A DNA stretch of 64,000 nt from Saturnia japonica. Lineage: Eukaryota; Arthropoda; Insecta; Lepidoptera; Saturniidae. Below the pieces are notes generated by a model. The model was given only the letters and a program-made list of their open reading frames with translations, did no database searches and was not told the origin of the DNA. Below are positions 57,101 through 64,000 of this stretch, piece by piece; the stretch's first letter is position 1, and each line of letters starts with the position of its first letter. A program made the translations under genes and the position numbers. The stretch is from positions 6,882,690 through 6,946,689 of the forward strand of contig CM065328.1 of NCBI GenBank assembly GCA_033032175.1. The letters run 5' to 3'.

Positions 57101-58120
57101 TTTAATTTTTCTCTTTGCAAGCGATGTCCAAATTCCGATAAAAGTTGTAGTCAGTTGGAGCAAGGTCCAGGGTGTATGGTAGGTGTCGGAGGCATTCCAA
57201 ACGCAGTTCCTCTAATTTAGTGACGGTCTGTCGTGAAGCATTGAGTGAAACCTTGTCCTGAAGCAGCAATGGGCTAGGGAGATTGACCAATCTCGGTTGT
57301 TTAACGGCTAACTTTTTTATCATAGTTTGCAATTGTTTGATAATACAGATCTGCCGTTATCGTTTGGCTAGATATTAGGAAACTGTAGTGTATGACACCG
57401 GCACTGGTCCACCATACACTCGCCAGTACCTTTTTCTGATCAACTTTTGCTTGGGACAGGATTTGGCCAGTTCTTTTGGGTTGAACTACTGTTTTGAGCG
57501 TTTCCGATTGTTGTAAAGAATCCATTTTTCGTCACAATTAACAATAGGATTTAAAATTCCCTCGTTAATTGTGACGGTTAAGTATTGTAACGCAGCAATC
57601 GATGCGTGTTCGTTGGTGTGCTTCAGTCAATTCATGCGCTACCCATTTCTCGAGCTTTTTCACTTTTCCTATTTGTTTCAAGTGCTTCCACGATCAACTT
57701 TAATTCTTCATTATCAACTAGGGACTCCGGCGTCCACGTTTGTTTTGTAGGTCAAAATTTCTAGAATGCTTCCCTATCAACATCATTAATCCTTTGAGCT
57801 GTTTCTGCAGCGCTGATGCCACGGTGGAACTCATATTCGTAAATAATGCGATATTTTAAGTTTTCCATTTTGTGAAAAGAACTATGACAAAGAAAAATCA
57901 AATGGTGTGAAAAAAAAATGAATCACTAGATTCGAAACACAAAAACACAAGCCTAAATTTATTTGAGATCAAAGTGGCCAGTTCAACATAACGCCAATTT
58001 CATATGTAAGGACCTAAAATTTAATATTGCACTTAATTTTTTTCAGGCAACTCCACAGAGTTGATGTCAAGACTTAAAGAAGCTGTCGAGAGTTATAAGG
58101 AATGCTGCAATGTGTTTTAA
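45186..58120 (+). CDS. MALT1: MALT1-type paracaspase, complete, six coding exons, 347 residues
   Basis: Paracaspases are Arg/Lys-specific clan CD proteases; vertebrate MALT1 works with BCL10 and CARD proteins upstream of NF-kappaB. Exons: 45186-45283, 45354-45673, 46383-46572, 54810-55087, 55834-55917, 58047-58120. The sum is 1044 nt and every phase matches. Residues 1-85 form a short N-terminus. The caspase-like fold starts at VAILVANDKYQHLSKL. Catalytic His147 lies in FYAGHG and catalytic Cys197 in VLIMDMCR, both in the contexts of human MALT1. LLIGYSTQPSQAAYEV follows, as expected for the p10 start. No death domain or Ig domains are encoded ahead of the protease, so this is a short form. 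Intron 3 (8.2 kb) is filled with a THAP remnant and a LINE; intron 5 contains a mariner. Alternative: another type 1 paracaspase; a metacaspase is unlikely. Confidence 0.92.
45850..45990 (+). repeat. Second copy of the 3100-3350 repeat family
   Basis: Shares 'gacataggctact', 'ataaaaagcaaaaatac', 'aagtgtttttg' and 'ttaccttttcaataattaatcttgta' type blocks with 3190-3350, in paracaspase intron 2. Confidence 0.5.
47220..48373 (-). pseudogene. THAP-domain protein remnant (copy 2)
   Basis: Minus-strand exon-like blocks: about 48373-48288 (KNHYRKKNLKSSGISFHV, donor GTAAGT), 47892-47718 (FPKDPKTKEKWIDVVRKDGW, ISSQHFEESCF, LPNAVPTL, donor GTGAAA), about 47612-47510 (ends at a stop in an A run, SPRKKK) and 47510-47220 (a basic coiled-coil start, then LLQDLKKKYLMNKTDVQ). 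It splices like a real THAP gene across the GISFHV/FPKD junction. However, the leading Cys pair is not visible and the 'CSxHF' Cys is Ser, so the zinc site is lost. Sits antisense in paracaspase intron 3. It is similar in layout to the remnant at 24675-25796. Confidence 0.65.
48819..48902 (+). other. Possible first coding exon in a GC-rich block
   Basis: A short frame MQFTPQTQIPHILQSMSTGQ followed by GQGRRPDE ends at a perfect donor (GAG|GTAAGT at 48902/48903). It lies in a block (about 48480-48900) visibly richer in GC than the surroundings, with a CRE-like TGACGTCA-related site near 48646-48660. It could be the promoter and first exon of a gene or of a mobile element. No matching downstream exon was found. 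Confidence 0.25.
49428..50453 (+). pseudogene. LINE ORF1 with PHD-like finger and FP25K-like domain
   Basis: Starts ATG at 49428 with CGVCQKILASL and CSSCTGL. A TAA (49509-49511) stands where the finger needs a Tyr/Trp codon before HRACVNL, so the finger is cut by a stop. The frame then runs open for 309 codons: WVCPDCKTSCP completes the zinc pattern, residues around 49700-49900 form a coiled coil, and the rest (LDIVGIPERSEENVIHIV to KLKWKYIWTRDGSIYVRKGE) matches the baculovirus FP25K-like domain seen in many lepidopteran LINE ORF1 proteins. Confidence 0.75.
51545..54433 (+). pseudogene. LINE ORF2: endonuclease and reverse transcriptase, frameshifted
   Basis: The endonuclease part is open at 51545-52273 (KTFHINIRSINKNI, FDIIILTECWLSK, AIYRSPSNK, GDVNIDI, SSITDHLPVIL). 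The linker and RT follow in several frames: VGWDGISTKIL (52935), ALVHPVHKNGNKTDVNNYRP, YGVPQGSILSPTLYKIYVND (53485) and TYADDTALLVG (53580), the catalytic motif. Then the thumb/C-terminal part at 53666-54064 and 54089-54433. At least five frame breaks or stops separate the parts, so the copy is dead. Confidence 0.8.
54593..54637 (+). other. Hairpin in the LINE 3' UTR
   Basis: TCCGGTACCCGA at 54593-54604 pairs with TTCGGGTACCGGA at 54625-54637 around a 20-base loop. LINE 3' ends of this group often carry a stem-loop recognised by their reverse transcriptase. Confidence 0.6.
55210..55415. mobile_element. Short TIR element (MITE-like)
   Basis: TATAAGAGCCAGTGGCCAGC at 55210 is mirrored by the inverse ending at 55415 (about 23 bp with one mismatch), enclosing about 206 bp without coding potential. 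In paracaspase intron 4. Confidence 0.55.
55440..55650 (+). repeat. SINE-body repeat (family shared with 60480 and 62990)
   Basis: Blocks 'gggagggtactcaattagaa', 'gccataacttctttgcttat', 'gaaccgatttgaagg' and 'cttcgaagatacacaa' match the minus strand of 60480-60740 and part of 62990-63130. Paracaspase intron 4. Confidence 0.55.
56884..58017 (-). mobile_element. Mariner transposon (cecropia-like), in paracaspase intron 5
   Basis: Inverted ends TTAGGTCCTTGCATACGAAA (56884) and, reading inwards from 58017, TTAGGTCCTTACATATGAAA match the cecropia-type mariner terminus. About 1.13 kb, with a degraded transposase between. The region 55918-56883 before it shows no recognisable element. Confidence 0.85.
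57005..57868 (-). pseudogene. Mariner transposase, degraded
   Basis: ATG at 57868: MENLKYRIIYEYEFHRGISA and AETAQRINDV are the helix-turn-helix start. Later blocks are in different frames: KKVLASVWWTSAGVIHYSFL (catalytic-core region), then HLPYTLDLAPTDYNFYRNLD (the usual 'YSPDLAPTDYH' block) and a tail to about 57005. Several frame breaks. The first catalytic Asp region reads WWTSAGV instead of the usual 'WWD..G', so a key residue is lost as well. Confidence 0.8.
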
Positions 58121-58193
58121 GATAAATTATTTCAACATAGAAATCGAGGATTTTATACCAAAATTAATATTAGGCACAAGTCATTACAAACAT

Positions 58194-58199
58194 AATAAA
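58194..58199 (+). promoter_or_regulatory. Poly(A) signal of the paracaspase gene
   Basis: AATAAA 74 bases after the stop codon at 58118-58120. Confidence 0.65.
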
Positions 58200-58229
58200 A
58201 CTTTTTTTTTTAAACAATTATAATCGCAT

Positions 58230-58235
58230 TTTATT
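58230..58235 (-). promoter_or_regulatory. Poly(A) signal of the MAIP1-like gene
   Basis: Minus-strand AATAAA about 60 bases past the stop at 58296-58294. It lies only about 30 bp from the opposing signal at 58194. Confidence 0.6.
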
Positions 58236-58293
58236 TAACACTGAACTTGGGTATTTTTTAATCAGTCAATACCATAGACTACATCACATACTT

Positions 58294-61200
58294 TTAAAGT
58301 TTCTTTACAAGTGTTTGCGGTTGGAAGTGGTTGACTATGTTCACCCACCAGCTGTCTTCTACACCTTTAGTGTACTCTCTTATAAATCTGTAGTTTAATA
58401 TGAAGATATTATCTTGATATTCAGGCTGTACTCTGAAATATAACATTGATATTATCAATTATCACAACCAATCCAGGTTCGATAGTTTATTGCCTACAAT
58501 CCAAAGTTCTATGTTATGATTTCCATTGTTAACTAATTAGTAAAAGTTTGATGAGTTTGGACTGCCCAGTCAATCTTGTTTCTATAGCATTTACAATTGG
58601 GATATAATAACATTTTAAGCAACCCCCCGTTAACACAAATAAGTTAAATTCCCTATGCTTAGAAGGATGACTTTTTTCAAGAAGTAATTAAATAATTAAT
58701 TCAAGCTGCCAGAGGCGTCCTTTGTTTAGAGATCCAAATCAAATACTATGCATTTCAAACAAGATAATCACGACCGCGCCATCTAATTACTTGCGAAAAT
58801 TGAATTGACAGCAACAAAACATTTTTTTTTTAATTAATAATTTACTTACAGTTTATATTGTTGCTGTACATTTTTACACCTTATTCAGATACATACTTAC
58901 CATAGAGAAAGAATAGAAACGCAATATAAACAATTCTGGTAAATAAATTTCAGTGGAAACATCGAAAATTCTAATGCTCCTTTTACCGCATAATTTATTT
59001 CACATTTATCTATTTATTTATTATTTAAATGAATGTAAATTAAAATATAAACCTTTGTATTTTTTAAACCTATGGCCGGTAACGTTGCATAGAGCATAAT
59101 TTGCACATGTGTTTTTTTTTTATCTTACATTTCTTATCGCAATCGCATGCAAAACGTGGAACAAGGCGGTTTGAATTGCAAGTACGACGAGAACTACATT
59201 AAACACATGTGGGTCATAAGCTGATCTGGATGAATCAGAGAAAATATATTTTATATGGCAACTAGTTGTAGAGAACTACATTGATGTAGTTCTCACGTTA
59301 TCCTCTAATTTGAAACACATAGTATCTCCACATTGGGCTTTAGGGAAAGCTTCTTTTTGTATTATAAAAACTGGCCAAGTACGAGTCGCGAACCGAGGGT
59401 TCCGTAACTGTACAGCTACATTCCCAAAAATAGTTCTGCAACATTGGCGTGCACAGAGGTAGGTAGACAATTTTAAAAACCATTAACTTAGCAAAAATAG
59501 TACATTTTGGTTTTGGATCGTCGTCTTGTCGATTAAATAACGATGTAGGTAATTCAATTACCGTAACTGGCAGCTCAAATATCCATAGACCATATATTAA
59601 TTGATTTTATAGACATATCAATTTACAGATAATCAAAATGGCCTTTCGGCATTGATTTAAAAAGTGGTAATTCAGGTAATATATAAGTCATTGCCTATCA
59701 GCGCGTTTGTTTGATTTTCTGTATTTGTAAAATTAAATAATAACATTGAAAAGGTGGTAAATGAGTATACGGATCTAAATAATATTATAAATACATTTTG
59801 GGATTTTTTTTATTTTGTACATAAAATCTACGTCTGTCTTTATCTTTACCTTTAGTTTGCACGATAATACGAAATACGACCTTTCACGATCACTTGTTTG
59901 TTTTTCACCAAAACATATTTTTGGAAACGCATCATTTTTTTTTCTCTACCTAACCACACGGTAGTTTGTTAACCAAGTTCAAAACGGGCGACTCCGGCCC
60001 GTGTGTATATTTTGACGAACCATTTTGAGCTACTTTCGACCCCTCCATAAGTCAAAACCTAATAGACCTACAAATTTTGAACGTTTAATGAACCACCCTT
60101 GAACACCCAGAATCCCAAATTTGACGAGTAGTTCTTAAGTTATTAAGATCTGGAAAGTAGCATTTTTATCACTTACTGACTCGCGCTCATCAAAAACCTA
60201 GACCATTTCAAGGTGACAAAATTTGAAATATGGCATCAAGGTATATCTTCAACTTTATACCAAGCATACAAAGAAAAAAATACAAATTTAATTGAGGAAA
60301 CATTTTATTGTAAATTCAACTAAATGTAATAAAATTATTAATCAATTATATTAAATTTCAAGCTTTCCCAGAAGGGTTAGGCAAACGTGTACTACTGTAC
60401 ACCCTACAGTTCGCCGGGTATGCTTTTAGGTACCATGTATTAGGGGACGAGCTCATTGCTATTAATAGGGCACACCAAATTTCGAGCTGCTACTGAGAAT
60501 TTCATAGAACAAGACAATTTTCAACAAAAAAGGAAACCAACTTCAATGATTCTGAGGAGTTTCGTGGTGTATCTTCGAATTCAAAAGGTCCAATGCCAAT
60601 GAAATTAAAACTTGATCACCCTTGAGGTATCCCCTATCTAACAGAAACTATATCATCCAAATTGGTTCATAAACAAAGAAGTTATAACTGACCATTAATA
60701 AAAAATTTACTTTCATTCGAATTGAGTAACCTCCCGTTGTTGAATTCGGTTAAAACCCAATAACTTTGCTCGAACCGGGGTTCGAAACCCAGGTACCTCG
60801 AACATAGCGCGGCCGCGCTTACGACTACTAGGCTAATGAAGTAGTTAAATAACTGTTTTAAAATATGGTTTCATTGAAAACAATTTGAATCTATGCTCTC
60901 AGTTTTGCTACAAATAATGCAGTATAACGAAATAAACTTTATCTTCATAGCAATCGAACAAATCTAAATACTATTGTAACGAAACAAAATGAATGTATAT
61001 CTCGATGTATTTTGAGACTTAAATAATATTACATGCCAGTATAAATGCTTAAGAATTGTCTGCCATATTAAACTGTATTTTAATTTAAATTGTTTGATAA
61101 ACACTATTGTCACTAATAAATTATTATTATTTTAATAATACTTATTTATTGTCGGCGTTTTCATCCTCTCACCAATAGATAGCGTTGTACCAAAAATTGA

Positions 61201-63727
61201 GCATGAAATACAGCAATATGTTTAAATACTCACCAACAGATGGATTTCATGCAATTTTCCAAATTAATTATATCCAAATAAAAATATAAAAGGGACCAAG
61301 TTCAGTAGAATCGACATTCGGGGTAGTCGTCACGTTGAATATGCGTTCTTTAATTCATTTACATACAAAACAATTATTTGTTACTTTGTGTCAAAATTTA
61401 CGAACGAGAAGAGCAGGAATACTGTATCGATGATACTAATAATAATGTCACCTACACTCGGCAGGTGGAGCTGTTTTATAATTCTAGATTTTTTACAATT
61501 GGACAAACTTAACTTTGCAGTTCAAAAAACTGTTGTCCACATACATTGACTTATGCTGCGGTCAGTTAACCAACTGCAAATAACAAAATTATTTTTTCAG
61601 TGATGTAACTACATATTAACAATTTTCGGATTTTTTTCTTTACTTTTGCCACAAGACATTGCTTCTTGACAAACTTCATAATTCTAGGTCAACTGGAAGT
61701 ACCCTATAGGTTTTTATTCCCTTTGAAATTGTTAAAACATGCGTCATATACAGCTGTACCTTTTGGTGTTGCCTTAGAAGTTTCATTTTTTCACAGCTTC
61801 AAGGGTTTGTAAACCTGAGTCTTTGATATGTATTATTTTCAACTTGATACCTCCACGCACTCCTGAGAAAAAGAGTCTTGACAGATAGACAGACAGACGG
61901 ACAACGCAGTGATCCTATATGGGTTCCTTTTATCCTTTTGAGGTATAGACCTCAAAAAATCATATTATCTTACCCCAATGAAACTGGAGGTAGATCGCCG
62001 CTTTCTTTCATATGTTTTAGTCCCCTTAGAACATGGTAACACATTGTGATTTCTACCCACCGCTTTTCTGAGTCATCAAACATTACTCCTACCTGTCAAT
62101 AAATAAAATCCAAGTTTGAAATAATTTTTGAAAATCATGTATGTAATATTTTTTTTTTTTTTATATTTTGTTAATTTTAATAATGCACTTTATTTCCTAA
62201 TCAGTAAAAACTATAGTATATTGCAAAAATAGCAGATTCAAAGTCTAAAGAGGAAAATACCTATCTCATTTATATGAATATACTGTTTGGAAAATATTTC
62301 CAAATCCTAACTACAAACATGTGGAGCTACAATGGCGGCATTAAAAGAACACACTCTATGTTACAAAATTACCGATTTTAGAGATATTTAGATTTTATTG
62401 AACATTATTATTTATTGATTTATGTACAATTTTCTATTATATGATTTAGAGTTTCGCAATATTAATATTAAAATTCAATGGGAGGGCTCTTTAGATAGGG
62501 GCATTTGGTATAGAACATTTGAAGGCAAGTTGTGGGAGACTCCCTGGTTTGATAGTGCCAGGATTTCCTGAAGGGAATTGTTTGCAGCATTTAGGATCCG
62601 GTCTGGTCACATACCCCATAACAAGTTCCTCTTTATGATAGGGGAAAAAAATATCTCCGCTTTGTGAGATCTGTCAGTCCACCGATGATATTTATCATTT
62701 GTTGTGGAACGTATCCAGACTGAGGAATTGCGTCAAAAAATGCTATTGGAGTTCTGGAGAAACATGGAGAAGCCAATATTATTTTAGGTGAAGCTATGTC
62801 TAATGCAGCCTGGATAATTTATAAATTTGTCTCTTTGATTCCCTAAATTTAAATAACTTTTGTAATTTTATTAAATAAATTGACTTCTCCTATGAGGTTG
62901 GCATAGTCATCAGGTATGTACTGAAGCCTCATTAAAACAAGTTTTCTAAATTATTGAAAAAAAGGCAGAGGTTATCAATTTGAATGTATATTTTTTTTAA
63001 TGGATTTTCAGCTATAACTTCTTTGTTTATGAACTGATTTAGATGTTTTTTTTTCCTTGGAAAGGGGATACCTGAAGGGTGGTTTCATTTCATTTCATTG
63101 GTTTTGGTTGAAGGTGGTTTTATTTTTGTAAAAAATTAACTTGTAGGAAATTAAATATCATATAGCTACTTATCATTTTTTTTAAATATCACCAGTTTTG
63201 TACATCACTCAAAAAACTTTACCCTCCACCAGTCTGTTAAAAATGTGTAGGTTTTTTTTATTACTAAACTTTTATATTGGTATCTGTATTGTTTCAGCAA
63301 AACTGTGTATATACCCTAATACAAAATATTCTTTTGAGATAAAAAGAACAGAAATTTGACAAAAAAAAAAAAAACACTAAAATTGGGTTAAGGCTGCAAT
63401 CTGCATCTAGTCTATAGGCTGCAGTTCAACAACTGCTATAGATTTAGTGTTATGATCTTAGTACTTTATATTGTGGTCAATTATTTATTGACATCTCCAT
63501 AGCCTGGTATAGTCTCTATAGTTTTTGATATTAGATATTCTATTATTTCGTGAGAATACATGTTATACTGACCTGATACGGGAAAGCATAAAATATGTCC
63601 TCCTTATCAATGGCAAGGAGTTGCCTTTGTGACACTGATAACTGTGACACAGCAGTCTTTAATGATGTAATAGCATCCTTATCCACCAGATCTTCTAGGG
63701 TTTTGAAATCGCTATTCTGTAATGCAC
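58294..63727 (-). CDS. MAIP1: MAIP1-like mitochondrial protein, last three exons (5' end outside window)
   Basis: Exons 63573-63727, 61974-62092 and 58294-58432 join in phase (2-nt carry-in, phase 0, then GG|A). The C-terminal about 137 residues read TLEDLVDKDAITSLKTAVSQ, LLAIDKEDIFYAFPYQVGVM, WVEITMCYHVLRGL, NYRFIREYTKGVEDSWWVNI and end VKKL. This is the pattern of the Tim44-like domain of m-AAA protease-interacting protein 1 (vertebrate C2orf47), which acts in the mitochondrial matrix and inner membrane with the m-AAA protease. The name rests on recalled similarity of the F-P-Y-x-V-G-V and REFTxGV blocks. Another Tim44-like protein is the main alternative. The presequence lies to the right of the window. 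Confidence 0.72.
60480..60840 (-). mobile_element. tRNA-derived SINE
   Basis: On the minus strand the head (60840 to about 60765) has an A-box-like TAGCCTAGTAG, a B-box-like GGGTTTCGAACCCC and intervening 'cgtaagcgcggccgcgc', the spacing of a tRNA-derived pol III promoter. The body follows (about 60740-60480) with the 'ataacttctttgtttatgaa' block shared with 55440 and 62990. Confidence 0.65.
61030..61137 (+). repeat. LINE 3' tail fragment, same family as the LINE at 49200-54760
   Basis: 'aagaattgtct', 'ttaaactgtattttaattt' and an ATT-rich tail match 54672-54765, so this is a severely 5'-truncated copy. Confidence 0.5.
62480..62850 (+). pseudogene. 3' fragment of an I/R1-group LINE
   Basis: Coding-like remains around 62585-62720 (FRIRSGHIPHNKFLF, then CEICQSTDDIYHLLW) match the zinc-like C-terminus of LINE ORF2 proteins, as at 40679-40800 of the full LINE. 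Frameshifted. In a MAIP1 intron. Confidence 0.55.
62985..63250 (+). repeat. SINE-body repeat copy
   Basis: 'agctataacttctttgttta', 'ggggatacctgaagggtgg' and 'tttcattggttttggt' match the SINE body at 60480-60740 (other strand). Ends near 'accctccaccagtctgttaa'. Confidence 0.5.
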
Positions 63728-64000
63728 CTGAAACAACCTAACAATAACAGGTTATAGTATGATGCTTGGTTCTCAGTCAGTGTATGGTATGGTATAAGAA
63801 TACCAAAAACATCTAACAATACTTTTAATTTTAATTAATTTTGAGGGTATGGAAGCAAAACAAGTGAACTTTACTATTTATTTCAGAGTGAGTGTCTGCA
63901 TGTCAGATTACATTGACTTATATAGGGGTGCGCTCAACTTGGTGGTAGGTGCAGGCATGTAACCACCTTTAAAGGAGGGTGTGGTGTAATGGGTTCTATC
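63728..64000 (-). other. MAIP1-like intron reaching the window edge
   Basis: Sequence upstream of the 63573-63727 exon. No further exon is recognised before the window ends. Confidence 0.5.

Larger units (their letters stand above)
59366..61950 (-). repeat. Long interspersed repeat family A, copy 2 (with insertions)
   Basis: Reverse complement of the 14004-15710 unit: begins 'aactggccaagtacgagtcg' and ends with '(TAGACAGACAGACGGACAA)' sequence and 'gggttccttttatcc'. The middle, about 60290-61560, is not shared with copy 1. It carries a SINE, a LINE tail and unassigned sequence. In the last MAIP1 intron. Confidence 0.6.

Noticed and set aside
60765..60840. A tRNA gene (A- and B-box-like sequences on the minus strand)
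   Set aside because: No cloverleaf with paired acceptor stem is evident, and the sequence runs into a repeat body found elsewhere in the window, so it is a SINE head.

Overview
This is a eukaryotic, AT-rich, intron-containing window that looks like the nuclear genome of a moth or butterfly (Lepidoptera). The reasons are the insect-type host genes, short coding exons joined by GT-AG introns, and interspersed repeats typical of lepidopteran genomes (units with TACTAATATTATAAA ends, a tRNA-derived SINE, a cecropia-type mariner). No prokaryotic features are present.

Five host genes can be assembled exon by exon with matching intron phases. (1) IMPACT, + strand, 5' end outside the window, stop at 4019. 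(2) SLX4/MUS312, the scaffold for structure-specific nucleases, - strand, four exons from 18983 down to 6181, 1025 codons. (3) A 99-residue single-pass membrane protein, - strand, 22375 to 19493, not recognised. (4) A MALT1-type paracaspase, + strand, six exons from 45186 to 58120, 347 residues, with the catalytic His/Cys pair. (5) The last three exons of a MAIP1-like mitochondrial protein, - strand, 63727 to 58294, 5' end outside the window. IMPACT and SLX4 are convergent. The paracaspase and MAIP1 are convergent with poly(A) signals only about 30 bp apart.

Most of the rest is transposable elements. SLX4 intron 3 holds a 1.5 kb long-TIR element with a captured coding fragment and a nearly perfect 2.8 kb palindrome. 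From 22.6 to 44 kb there is a gene-free nest: hAT, an internally deleted Copia, a THAP fragment, and a second Copia that has been split by (a) a roughly 7.8 kb insertion bracketed by a 10-bp direct repeat, itself containing a complete BEL/Pao provirus with identical 371-bp LTRs and a 5-bp target duplication, and (b) a 634-bp element with perfect 73-bp inverted repeats. An I-like LINE with a 13-bp target duplication follows, then hAT remains.

The paracaspase introns carry a decayed THAP gene, a CR1/jockey-group LINE, a small MITE and a mariner. A repeat family of about 1.7 kb occurs twice in opposite orientation, in SLX4 intron 1 and in the last MAIP1 intron. All homologies are from reading the translations; no database search was run.
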